Shown piece by piece: positions 48,570 through 64,000 of a stretch of DNA of 64,000 nt. How positions within the stretch are numbered: position 1 is the stretch's first letter; the number at the start of each line of letters is the position of its first letter. The notes under the pieces are model-generated. The model was not told the origin of the DNA. It searched no databases and was given only the letters and a program-made list of their open reading frames with translations. The DNA comes from Taeniopygia guttata (lineage: Eukaryota > Chordata > Aves > Passeriformes > Estrildidae), in assembly GCF_048771995.1 (NCBI RefSeq), contig NC_133034.1, positions 4,555,501-4,619,500 on the forward strand. Direction: 5' to 3'. The position numbers were made by a program, and so were the translations under genes.

Positions 48570-51500
48570 TTACTTCTTTTTCTTTCTTTCCTGAACACAA
48601 CGAGGACAAAACCTGTAGGAAAAAAAGAGGCAGTAATGAGCTCCTGAAATTAACAGCACAGAGCTCGAGAGCTGTTTTTAACATTTGTGCACAATTAAGC
48701 CTGTTTCTGGCAGGCAATTTGTTAATTTGATTAAAACAGTCCATTAAATAAAAAACAACAAGCCCATGATCCTTTCCAAGATAAGCACATAGTAAAACCC
48801 TGGGAAGTCTTCAAAATTTGCCTCCAGAGTGAAAGGAAGAGGTACCTGTGTCTGTTCTAAGCACAGTCACAACTAGTGACAATAGAGCAACCCTCAGATG
48901 TAGAATGTCCAAGTTTACACAAGCCTCAGGTCAAAACCTCCTCTGTTTATCAGGCAGTTTTGCTTCTATCAGTACCTAAGACTTCTGTGGAAATGGACTT
49001 TAACAAGAAGGTTTGTCTCCTCTCTCCTACCCTCAAAATAATCCCCAACCACAGAGGATGCAAACCCTCTGATGAGAAGAGCCAAGCTCCTCTGTCAGGG
49101 TCACAACAGGGTTTTAATCCTTGCTGAGGCAAACTGCAGCCTGATAAAAATCCCAAACTGAATGCTGTCACACTCACCATTTCCCTTTTGGTTTGGTGGT
49201 CAGGTCCACACATGCAAAGTGGAACCACTCGATTGGGCACTGCAAAAGAGAAAGGGAAAACCCACAGAGGAAATATTCCCATCATTTGGAATGAGCTAAC
49301 TGAGCAAGGATCCCCTCCTTGGACTGTACAGGGTTGGGAGGCAACAAACAAACACCTCAAATGCTTACATCTGGGTTGTCACAGCCAATCATCTCTCCAT
49401 AGGACACCTGGTGACACAGGCAGTAGGTGGGCTCGTTGGGATCCACTGGCATGTCCAGGACATCCGAGGGATGCACTGACAGGATGGTATCAGCAAACTC
49501 AGACCTGTGGGCAAGGACAGAGTCAGGATAAAACACTTCTCAACTGCCGACAGCACTGTGTTACAAGGGAATGGCTTCCCACTGCCACAGAGCAGGGTTA
49601 GATGGGATACTGGGAAGAAATTCTGCCCTGTGAGAGTAGGGAAGCCCTGGAACAGGTTGCCTGGAAAAGCTGTGCCTCCCCCATTCCTGAAGCGTTCATG
49701 GCCAGATATGGAACAACCCAGGTTAGTGGATGGTGTCCCTGCCCACTGCAGGAGCTGGAATGAGATGGTCTTTAAGGCCCCTCCAAACTCAAGCCATTCT
49801 GGGATTTGGCGTTTCCAAGATCCAAATCTTACTTTGGAAAATTAGTGTTTTACATTATCTTCCCTAAACCACACTGAGGCTGTTTTAGAGCCTATATTAC
49901 ATTACCACAATCCAGTAATTAAAATCATATGGTAGGTTGGATCAAACACAATATGACTAGAAAGAATTAAGAGAGGGATTTGGAGCTGTCATGAGTAAAG
50001 TAACAGAATTATCACACAGATCACTCCTGGTTGTGGGTAGAATAACCTGTTTGGGGCTTTTCCCCAATCCGATTCAATACAGATTTTTTTCCCATTGTCA
50101 GGCATGAGTGAACCCTCTTACCCTGACAGGGATGTGCTGACATGCCAGTAGCAGTCCACAGACACTATTTTTAGTTTCCTGCCCTCCATTTAGCCACCTG
50201 AAAATATCAGAATAAACCGAGCCCCTTTAATATAAATGCCATCTCAGAGAGGGGACATGCTGTCCTCCTTGCCTCTCAAAACCAAATCAGACTACTCAAG
50301 GCTACCTAAGACACAATCCTTTGAAAACAACTCCCCAATATTCTCCAAGATTTCGAGATCAGCAGCAAAACATCAGCTTCTGTCCTGATGGCCAAGTGAA
50401 TTTCTTTTACCATCATGACCACAAGCAACTGTTAAAAATAGCCCTGTGACAAAAATCAAAGCTATCTTCTCCAGCTTGCCAACAGCAACAGGGAGGCTGA
50501 TCTTGTCCTTCCAGTCAAAATGTTCCAAGCATGCTGAGCTTCCACATGCCAACCAAGGAGTTAATTAACAATGCTGGCCTGTCCCAAGCAGGACATTAAT
50601 GAAATGGAGTAAGACCAGAACACTCTTAACACTGCTCACCATCTGGACATGAGTCATAAATATGGTAATATGAGCCTGTGGAAAATTCAAGAAGTGTCAA
50701 GCCCAAGGCCCTGGAGTTGTGCCTGGCTCTGCCTTACCCTCCTTTGAGCTTCTTTTTCTTTGGTGTATCTTCTTCAGATGTTCTCCTGCCTCGACCACGA
50801 GAACTTCTTTTGTCTTTCTGACTTCGTCCCTCTAGAAAGGAAAAACAACCCCATCATTTCAGCCTGAGCTGCAGAAACATCCCCAGCTGGTGTTCTTTTG
50901 ATGCAGTTACTGTCTTGAAATCCCTATTTCATAAGTAATTGAGTAATCCTTATTATATATGTAGTTGAATATGCTGACTGAAATGCATTTTTAAGCCACA
51001 AATACAGCAAATTAAATAACAACTGAGCACCAAACCTGTGTTTGTAGTTTTGGCAATAAAGCACTGCAGTATGACAGCACAGTTCATAAACAGCATCACA
51101 CTTGATTAGACACGCAGTAATTTTTTTCACCTCAGTGTACTTTTAAACACAGTTAATAGATTACTCAATAACTAACATAACTTTTTTCTCCACCTCCTTG
51201 CTCCTACCCCTTATTTCATTGCTCAAAGTCATAAAGCTGTGCTGTGCTGCTGTATTCACATTCAAATGTCACTGTAGTCACACAACGTTTCAGTATACAT
51301 GACAGAAAATAGCATCTTCTTTTAATTCCTAATTTCTCCTGAAACTAAGACTGTTATGCCAGTGCAGTTTTGGCACAGCACCCTCCTTAAAACCAGCAAC
51401 AACCTCAGGATGAAGCAGTGACAGTAAGTTTGATCCCAGCAGCACATCTCTTGCCACTGTAAGCATTTTGAAGAGCATTAAAAACAAGCAGAGAACAACA

Positions 51501-54374
51501 CACTTCTTTCCTTCCTCCAGAAAGATCAGCCTATTTTACATCTCAGCCCTCCTGCTTTGATACTCTAAGTGCTGGAAAAGGCTCCCAGTTGTGTACAATT
51601 CACCCACTTTTCAGGCTTCGGGATCCAGGGGTTTCAAAGTCACTGCCTTCCAGTTTATCTTTGAGATCAGCTTCAAACCGCGCCAAGTCCGCGTCCAGCC
51701 GGCGGATGTGCTTATCCACCTGCACCAAGAGGAAACCACAAACTGAACTACAAAGAAACACCCAAAAAAAAGAGCCCCAGACGAAAACAGGAAGGGCTAA
51801 AACTTGGCTGTTATCAGCAGGAACAGAATGTGGTGGTGCAGAGCGAGGCACGGAAGGGGCTGGGAAAAGGGAAATGGCACAGGGAGAGGGAATGAGGGAG
51901 GCAAAGGCACAGGGACCCCGTCCCTCCACAAGCAAGCAGAAAGGAAGGAAAAGAGAGGAAACAGAGTCAGAGCAACTCAGACTAATGATTTTCAGAACAA
52001 AACAAGACGAGAGATAATAAAAATACTGGGTTTGTCTGTGCGATTTTCAGAATCCAGAGACAATCCTTGAAATGCGCTGAGCAGAGCAGTTGGGGGTTTG
52101 CCCTGGTACTCCACTGTCATGTGGATCCAAGTTTAACCATAAATACAGACACAGGCTGACTATCCTCAATATCAATATTAATTATCTTGTACTACCCTGG
52201 CTGCAATAAAGTGACTTTCAGAAAAAGGTTTTCAAGCCACCACCCCCAAACTGTGCTGCTGCAATAGTTTGTCATTAAATGAGTCCACTAGTTATCTAAG
52301 GCATTGATATTCCTGGGACATAATTTCCTTTTTTGAAGTATTTGATGGCAACCAAACACCTACTGCAGCTATAGCAAAACCCCAGGCATCTCTGCAAGCT
52401 GGACAACAAACACTTAGCACAGTCAAAAGAATTCCCCTCACTCAACTTTCATCCAGGGGGTAAAACATGTGCAGATAAGAATTACTCAAGGGACAGAAGG
52501 AAAAAAAAAGTGGAAAGCTGCATCTTAAGAAATGGGTTTTCTCTTAAGGTCCATTGAGGAAATTTTGATGTCAAATAAAGCAAGGCAACTGAGCAGAATT
52601 CCTGCTGTTCCTCCACAACACAGTACAGCATCTGGCTTAGAAAAAACAATTTGTTTTCAACTAAGTGTGCCCCAAATAAATTATCAGTGACACAGAGCTG
52701 CTGGGGAGGAGGGAGTGGGGTAAATTTGCTGGCATTATCACATGGCAGACAATTACTGCTGATAAAGCCACCTCCAAGGGATGTAAACTCACTAATTCTT
52801 GAGCAAAAGAGAAACCTGGTGCCAAAGGAGAAAGCTTTTTGGGGATGGCAACAGAGAGAAACATAGGATTGAGAACGAATAATTTGTTTTGGTGAGAAAT
52901 TTAAATCAGAAAGAAAAAGAAGTGAGGGAAAGCTGACACCTGAAGCATCCCCACATGCACCACTGCAGGGGATTCCCATTTTTCCATGGCTCACCATCTC
53001 ATAGGTCTGCATGGCCAGCTGCACTTTGTCATCACTGTACTCCTTACACTTGCTGTAGGCACTCTGGATCTTCCTCAGGTGCTCCACTCTCTCCTCAGGT
53101 AACATGTTCTTCACAGACTCGATGTAGGCTGCTGCCAGGCTGTCAATCTCTGCTTTCTTGTCTGGAAAAAAGAAGAAAAAAACAAACAGCAGGTATTTTT
53201 GGTTTTCTGTTTCCACTTAAGACACCCTTCCTGACAGCTGTTATGCTGCCCTCAATTCCTTAATGCATTTTCCTTTTTAAAAACAAAACCAGTTAAGTTA
53301 AAGGTGTCCACTCTTTGACATTTGTGGTGTGTGTTTTTTCTCAAATGTCCTACAGCTAATTCAGAAGTTAATTTACAGTTAATTCACAGTTAAGATCAGA
53401 AACAGAACCCATGGCTTCACAAGTTTCAGCCTCTCTTCCCACATACAGAGCATTTTACTAGCTGGGCCATCACTTACTGCTCTGATGGTTCAAAATTAGA
53501 ATAATTAATGTGCACCCAGATACCAAAAAAACTTCAAAAAGGAAGAAAAAATCGTCCTGCAAGGCACACAGGAATTTAGAATTTATTAGATACGGAAACA
53601 CATGGAAGGAAAGCCATCCAAATGGCCACTGAGTAAAGTGATCACAGAGCTACAAATTTAAACTGGAAACAAAACCAAGCCCTGCCATGTGAGCTGTGTC
53701 CTCACAGGAAAGAGACAACCACTGCAGAGCGCTCAGCCTGAGAGAGGAACAGCCACGTCCTCTGAAGCCCAGCCTCCCCTGGGCTCTCCCGGCCTTTGCT
53801 TGCCCAAACACCTGCACCTACCTTCTGTTCTCTGATCCAGCTCCCGCATCAGCTGGAAGTTCCTCTGCAGCTCGCACGGCAGATTCTCAATACCTACAAT
53901 AAAAACGCCACTAAATTCTCTGAGCAACCTTATCAACGGCGGGTGTCCGTGTCCATGGCAGGGGCCGGAACGAGATGAGTTCTAAGGTCCTTCCCAACCA
54001 AAGCCAGCCTGCGAGTCACGTACCGCCAGCCGCCCGTTCGGCTCAGCCGGCCCTGAGCTGGTTTTGGGGCTGGGCACTGAGGCGGCACCAGCGGCCCGGT
54101 CGAGGGGCGGCGGGACCCCCGCCATGCCCTCACGGTCCCACTCCCCAGCGCGCACCGCTGACGTCACCCGGCGCCGGCTGATGACGCAACCACCGTGCCG
54201 CCCCCCCCCACCTCTCCGCTCTCCCCGTGGCGCAGTTTTAATTCCCGCGCTGCCGCCGCCGCCGCCGCCGCCCCAATCCCGCCGCTCCCGCCCCGTTCCC
54301 CGTCCCGGCCCCTCGGCCGCCGCCGCCCCGCGCTCACTGTCCAGGTAGTGCTCCAGGTACATGGCAGTCGCCAT
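48570..54374 (-). CDS. ING5: inhibitor of growth family member 5
   Basis: A subunit of HBO1 and MOZ/MORF histone acetyltransferase complexes that reads H3K4me3. Eight exons join in phase: 54338-54374 (ATG 54374), 53822-53893, 52995-53161, 51608-51719, 50738-50831, 49369-49504, 49178-49239 and 48570-48612 (TAA 48570-48572). They give 240 residues, the same length as human. The N-terminal ING coiled-coil domain is at 1-105 ([20 protein letters not shown]). A basic nuclear localisation region ([21 protein letters not shown]) follows at about 135-161. The PHD finger has C189, C191, C202, C207, H213, C216, C229 and C232 (C4HC3), and the tail is QERKKKK. Two GT donors lie four bases apart after exon 4; AAAA|GTGGGT keeps the frame and the K-G-R-S-Q sequence. 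The promoter is shared with DTYMK. Confidence 0.97.
49558..49806 (+). repeat. CR1 LINE 3' fragment in ING5 intron 5
   Basis: ACAAGGGAATGGCTTCCCAC, GGAACAGGTTGCCTGGA and GGTCTTTAAGGCCCCTCCAA show a CR1 3' end in plus orientation. It begins about 50 bases intronic to the exon 6 acceptor, so the branch-point region of that intron may lie in CR1 sequence. Confidence 0.9.
53937..54012 (+). repeat. CR1 LINE 3' tail in ING5 intron 1
   Basis: GGCAGGGGCCGGAACGAGAT and AAGGTCCTTCCCAACCAAAG: a short CR1 3' end about 44 bases from the exon 2 acceptor. Confidence 0.85.
54159..54166. promoter_or_regulatory. perfect CRE (TGACGTCA)
   Basis: The full palindromic CREB/ATF site, about 170 bp inside ING5 intron 1, with a second bZIP-like TGACGCAAC 16 bases further. 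Confidence 0.65.
54251..54273 (+). repeat. GCC trinucleotide repeat
   Basis: About seven GCC units just downstream of ING5 exon 1, in its intron 1. Confidence 0.9.
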
Positions 54375-54580
54375 CTTGCGGCCCGCGCGCCACTGCCCGC
54401 CGCCCGCCGGGCCCGCATGACAAGGCCCGCGGCCTCATCCCGTATGCACGGCCCGCGCGCCGCCCATTGGCCCGCCACCGCCGCTCTGCTGCATATTCAT
54501 GAGGGGCGGGGCGGGCGGCGATTGGCGGGCGCGGCGGAAGGGGCGGGGCGCGGCGGCGGAAGTGGCGGGGCGGCGCGGGC

Positions 54581-59321
<4,741 letters not shown>

Positions 59322-59725
59322 AACTTCTGGTCACTTCTTGGATCTTCTGCACTTGGGTGACTGTGACATCCCAGCAGCTACAGCTTAGATCCTGTGTATT
59401 CTTTTGGGTCCAACATGCTGCTGATGTCCTTTTTTTAGCTACTCCTCCCTTCCAGCCTGCAGAGTCCCTTCTGCATTTTTTAAACGAGTATGCCATGAGT
59501 GTTTATCAGATTCCTTGTCAAAACCTCCTTCCCCCAAGCTCCTGTTCCAGCTCCTGGAGTGCAGATGTGAGTGTGGAGCCCAGGGCCATCCCTGGAAACA
59601 GACAGTTCCCATTTTTAGGGAACTGCCACGTTTCTGATCATTCTTCCTCTCTAGAAAATGCATCTGCCCCCACATGCTCAAACCAGTTTGTAGAGGATTT
59701 GCTAATAAACTGCTCTTTGAAGCAT
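59322..59725 (+). other. DTYMK: DTYMK 3' untranslated region
   Basis: It runs from the stop codon to just past AATAAA at 59704-59709. The gap to the ATG4B end (about 60930) has no gene and holds one CR1. Confidence 0.75.
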
Positions 59726-60550
59726 TTGGCACAGGGCAATTTTTTTTTTCAGTATGATAATTTGTCTTTTAGAAGGATATATTGGAGGTGGAAGTGCTGC
59801 AGTTCAGGCACTAAATCCTAGGAAAACTGTTTGCTGGAGCTGTGGAAGAAAAGGGAGAGGTGAATTCAAGCCTTCTCCTCAGCTGTGAGCAGGTAAGAAC
59901 CTGAAATAGATGGATGAGCTCATAGCAAGGCCAGTTTGGAGGACAAGTAGCACATAAATTATTTTAGACTGGCCAAGATGAGAGGAATAGTCACTTGTGG
60001 CTTCTGCACACACCCCAGTGCAGTTTGAAACCAGACCAGCTATGAATCACCTAATTACCAGAACAATCTGGAATGTTAATCATTTGCAAGGGACACTGAG
60101 AGAGGGGCATAGCCAGGGGAGTTCAGGTTTCTTTGCTGCATGTTTGACTCACCTTCCAGTAGGGTAGACTGCTCTGATCTCCACTAAATCCTCTCTAACT
60201 TGCAAAGAGGCAGGTTGAGCTGATTCAGAAGCAGGGAGAGGAAGCTAAATATTTAAAACAACATTGCTAATACAAGCATCAGCTACAATGGCAAAAGCTT
60301 CCCTCCACAGCTGCCCAGCACTTGGCAGCCAGATGCTCCTGGTGAAGGAGGTGAACCTCTGCAATGCTGCATCAGGCCCTGACAGTAGCACTGGGACAAG
60401 GCAACACACTGAAAAGCCAGAAATGCCTGTTAGAGATCTAAGACAGCTGAGCTTATTAGCTTTGTTATTGGGGTTGTGTTAACACTCAGGTAAAATCTTG
60501 TCTGGCAGAGCTGTCCTTAAACGTAAAACCATGAACGTGAAATAAATAAT

Positions 60551-60850
60551 AGAATCACAGACTGATTTGGGTTGGAAAGGAATCTTAAAGATCATTTTCC
60601 ATGGTCAGGGATACCTTCCACTAGACCAGGGTGCTGCATGCCCTGTCCAAGCTGGCCTTGGACACTTCAGGGATGGGGCAGCCACGGCTGCTCTGGGCAA
60701 CCTGTGCCACGGTCATCTGCTCTTAAGAATTTCTTCCCAGTATCCCATATAACCCTGTCCTCTGGCAGTGGGAAGCCATTCATCCTCATCCAGTCCCTCC
60801 AGGCCCTTGTCCAAAGTCCTTCTCCAGCTCCCCTGGAGCCCCTCTACACA
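60551..60850 (-). repeat. CR1 LINE 3' fragment between DTYMK and ATG4B
   Basis: Plus strand AATCACAGACTGATTTGGGT, GGACACTTCAGGGATGGGGC and CTCTGGCAGTGGGAAGCCAT identify CR1 in minus orientation. Confidence 0.93.
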
Positions 60851-60930
60851 CTGGATAATACACTGCATAATACCCACCACTGCCTTCAGCATGTGCAAGG
60901 ACATCAGGACAGGCAAAGATTTTAGATCTG

Positions 60931-62610
60931 TTTATTCAGATAGAAATTGAAAGCAGATGAATGGAGCACAGCCCCACTTCCTCTGCTGCCTCTTCCCCTG
61001 ACTACAACAGAGAAGAGGAGAAGCAGGCAAAAAGCAGCAAATAATAATTTAGTGACAGAAGCATTGTGGTTCCCAGTTCAAGCCTCTGCTTTCGGGTATC
61101 ACAGGGATAGTTAAGAGCATCAGTAGGTCAGTCACAGGGGAAACAGGTCATTGCTAGCCTGGTGGCACCACCCTTGGGGACACCACCATCATCTGACAGG
61201 TTCCAAACCTGAATGCACAAACCAAGGCCTTGTAAACAGGGCTGAAGTGTGCAGCACACACCAAGGAAACCATGGCAGCACTTCCCTAGCAGTGTGCGTG
61301 GAGACAGCTCTCCTCCACGGTTTACCTTTCTCTTTGAAGAAAGGCCCCAGGCAGAGCTACCAGCTTAAAGTAGCTAAAATTTGCAGTATAGTTGGACCTT
61401 CTCAAGGCACTCTGCCCTTCTTGAGATGGTCACCTGACAGGGGTTTCTCCAGGTTAGCTCCTACAGCACCTCTGGGCTCACTCCACAGGGAGGAGAGCTA
61501 GCAGAGGCAAGGTACCAACACAGCTCAGAAACCTACTTGACCTTCAGGCACCTCTTCTGCTTTGGAAAGGGAATGTCTGACAGGAGGAGCTGGAGGAAGC
61601 ACTGACTAACCCATCCAGGACACCTCAAGAGGTTTTACAGCTTGGGTTTTTGGCAGCACATCAATCCCTAGTCACTATGCCAGCACACTGGTGGACAGGC
61701 ACAAGCCTGGAACATGCCTGGCAGATCTCTGCTGCCTCGTTTCAGCTCTCTCAGCTCTGGACTCTTTTTTTTTTCCAGGGCTGTGGAATTCAGTTTTCTG
61801 TTCAAAGCAGCTTTCCTGAAGGTACTTGCAGTAGAGACTATTCCATGGTAGAAGCACATGGATCAACTCACTGAGCAACACACACATTTTCTACTCTTCC
61901 ATTCCTTCTGTTATTTAAACTGGCATTGAGATGCTCCCCAGAAGCACACCACTGCTCCACACTTCACTTATTGAATTCCCAGTCACTAAGAAATTCCCTC
62001 AACTCCCTTTCTATAGGTTGTGGAGAGAAGAGGTAGTGCTGAGTGTCCTGCAGAGCATGAACAGGAGTTGTACCGTAGGGACCTGCACTCCGGAGGCTTC
62101 ACAGCTGTCTGTGGGGACGTGGCTGCTGTTCCCTGGCTTTGTGAGCTGCAGTCCAGGTTGGCCAGTGAGAAGGGAAGCTGCTAAAGGCATTAACTGGACT
62201 TTCTCCTGCTAAATGACGGGTGGGCTCTACTTAAGCTTCAGAGGGGAGTCCCCATGGAAAGATTCAGCGCTCTAACGATTTCCGTGCCTCCCCCGGAAGG
62301 CCCAGCTGACCTGCTGATGTAACAGATAGGCTTTGAGCTCCTAAGCACCACTGCATCCACTTCCAGCAGCTGTTTGCTGCTGAGCAATTCCAACTGCAGC
62401 CAGTAAGGCTGTAACACCCTCTGGGTTCTTCATCCCACTGCAGACACTGCGCGCTCCGCTCCGGGGCTGCACGGAATGCCAGGATGGACGGGAGGCAGGG
62501 ATGGCAGCAAGCGCCTATGAAAACCGGTAGCCCCAGGCTCTCGAAGGAGCTTCCCTCCCCCCTTCTCCCCACACATACACAAATTTGCAGAGTCAGTTTC
62601 CTATTTGTTT
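60931..62610 (-). other. ATG4B: ATG4B 3' untranslated region
   Basis: It runs from the ATG4B stop to a minus-strand AATAAA at 60931-60936, about 1.7 kb. The open frames inside it have no recognisable content. Confidence 0.65.
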
Positions 62611-62684
62611 TCAAAGGGATAGGATTTCAAAGTCTTCATCTTCCGAGTCAAAGAACCTTTCCAATCTGTCGGCATCGGAGGAGT
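62611..62684 (-). CDS. ATG4B: autophagy protease ATG4B, last coding exon only
   Basis: ATG4B is the cysteine protease that processes and delipidates LC3/GABARAP. After a TTCCAG acceptor the exon encodes (D)SSDADRLERFFDSEDEDFEILSL and TGA (62611-62613). This is almost identical to the human C-terminus, including the LC3-interacting motif FEIL. It begins two bases into a codon, so the previous exon ends with G. Earlier exons, including the catalytic Cys, lie right of the window; none could be found in 62685-64000, so this intron exceeds 1.3 kb. It converges with DTYMK, as in human 2q37.3. Confidence 0.95.
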
Positions 62685-64000
62685 CTGGAAGAGAAGAAGA
62701 AAGCGCTGCCTCAGTGGGATGCTGTGACTGAGACCAGCAGCTGGAGGGTGTCACAATTTGAACGCCAAGTGCCTACAAGTTCTAAAACTCAGTGACAAAC
62801 CCAAATGAGGGCTCTGAAGAGGATAAGAACATGTCAGTGGTGTGGAAAATGCCTTGGAGAGAATTACATGGAGCACAGAAGCACATCATCTTTTACAGAT
62901 CCAAACACATTTCTGTTTTGTACAACCTTCCTGTGCCCCAGTTCTGCATTAGCAGGACACTGTTCTGCCTCAAGAGGCTCAAAACAGGAGAACTTGCCCA
63001 GGTCTGGACCAATACCAGTGAAGATTTCTCTCCCAGTTAAGAGATACTTTTATCCCTATGTGTTAGAGAATAGTTTCTGCTATAATTGGTTTTGGTACAA
63101 ATGTTAGGAAATGTAATTACAACATGCACTCTCCTAAAAGCAATTAGTACAGTTCACTTTGTGAGGAAAACTAATGTTAGTTGATCCCACCTCTCCATCC
63201 TTCCAACTATGTGGTGAAGAGGGAGCTCACGCTTAAAGGGGAAGGAAGCAACTTTAGCACAGGGGGAAGGAGGAACCTTTACTAGTTCAGGCTGGACAGT
63301 TACAGAATCCCAGAATGGTTTGGGCTGGAGAGAACCTTAAAGATCATCCAGTCCTGCCCCCTGCCATGGGCAGGGACAACTTCCACTATCCCAGATTGCT
63401 CCAAGCCCTGTTCAACCTGGCCTTGGGACACTTCTAGGGATGGGGCTGACACAGCTTCTCTGAGCAACCTGTGCCAGGGCCTCACCTCCCTCACAGGGAA
63501 GAATTCCTTCCCAATATCCCATCTAAGCCTGCCCTCTGGCAGTGGGAAGTCATTCCCACTTGTCCTGTCACTGTGCCCTCTCCAGCTTTCTTAAAACCCC
63601 TTTAGGCCCTGAAAGGGGCTCAAAGTTCAATTACTCCTTCTAGTGAGAAACAGGACTAACAGAAATGAATGGCCTTGGTAGCTGGGAGAGGCTCTACAAG
63701 CCAGGGAAGAGGGAGAAGGACAAGTAGTCCATTACAAAAACATTTTTAAGAGTAGGAAAGACTACATTAGGGACAATTTAAGACAGGCAAGGATCAATTG
63801 ACAGTTCAAGGGAATTGAGCATGCTTAACAGCAAAGGACAGTGTGATAATGAAAGTTTTTAAGGAAGGGCAGCAGGGAGAGAGAGAGACCAGAAGTGCAG
63901 GGTACAGATTGCCAGGAGGCCTCCCCATGTCTGGTGACAGGATAGGCTTGCCCATACACACTCATTATTCTTGGCACAAGCAGCCAATGGCTCTATCTCC
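62685..64000 (-). other. ATG4B: ATG4B last intron (partial)
   Basis: No exon of ATG4B or of any other gene was found. It contains one CR1 (63303-63630); the rest is unremarkable. Confidence 0.6.
63303..63630 (-). repeat. CR1 LINE 3' fragment in ATG4B intron
   Basis: Plus strand ACAGAATCCCAGAATGGTTT, AACCTTAAAGATCATCCAGT and CCCAATATCCCATCTAAGCC: among the best-preserved CR1 3' ends in the window. Confidence 0.93.

Larger units (their letters stand above)
54060..54580. promoter_or_regulatory. bidirectional CpG promoter of ING5 and DTYMK
   Basis: The two ATGs (54374 minus, 54581 plus) are 206 bp apart in CpG-rich DNA without a TATA box. Visible sites are ATTGG CCAAT boxes in CCCATTGGCCCG and GCGATTGGCGGG (the latter overlapping an E2F-like TTGGCGGG), several GGGGCGGGG Sp1 boxes, and an ETS-like GCGGAAGTGG about 20 bp before the DTYMK ATG. 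Inside ING5 intron 1 there is a perfect CRE, TGACGTCA (54159-54166), followed by TGATGACGCAAC. Confidence 0.75.

Overview
The window is nuclear DNA from a bird, probably a passerine. Spliced vertebrate genes with GT-AG introns are mixed with many 3' fragments of CR1 LINEs, and one SINE at 12504-12640 has the tRNA-Ile-like head plus CR1 tail of the songbird family TguSINE1. Compact introns, CpG-rich promoters and GC-rich minisatellites suggest a small, gene-dense chromosome. From memory, human 3q29 and 2q37.3 gene blocks both map to chicken chromosome 9, which fits what is seen here.

Eight protein-coding genes can be read exon by exon. On the plus strand: the C-terminal part of UBXN7 (1363-6228, entering from the left edge, with a long 3'UTR to about 10.86 kb) and complete TM4SF19 (15119-17465). 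On the minus strand: NEU4 (19435-21611), GAL3ST2 (24774-29884), D2HGDH (36451-45752) and ING5 (48570-54374). Then DTYMK on the plus strand (54581-59321) and the last exon of ATG4B on the minus strand (62611-62684; the rest lies beyond the right edge). UBXN7-TM4SF19 are neighbours in human 3q29. NEU4-GAL3ST2-D2HGDH-ING5-DTYMK-ATG4B is the order in human 2q37.3. The junction between the two blocks is at 17.5-19.4 kb and is occupied by an LTR-like fossil.

The genes are metabolically unrelated neighbours: ubiquitin/p97 adaptor, L6 tetraspanner, sialidase, galactose 3-O-sulfotransferase, mitochondrial D-2-hydroxyglutarate dehydrogenase, histone-reading acetyltransferase subunit, dTMP kinase and autophagy protease. 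NEU4 and GAL3ST2 both act on glycan ends. ING5 and DTYMK are head to head over a shared CpG/CRE promoter. DTYMK and ATG4B converge. ING5 ends only a few hundred bases before the D2HGDH start.

The most unusual object is a perfect inverted repeat with 39-bp arms and a 2-base spacer (45950-46029), between the ING5 polyadenylation signals and the D2HGDH promoter. Each arm carries a strong CTCF-like core. Other points of interest are a polybasic CaaX-like C-terminus on NEU4, a GC-AG intron in D2HGDH, a 12-copy two-length minisatellite in TM4SF19 intron 2, a solo LTR inserted into another LTR of the same family in D2HGDH intron 1, and an unassigned exon-like segment at 31.6 kb. No search or alignment tool was used. 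Homologies rest on recognised protein sequence and hand-checked splice phases.
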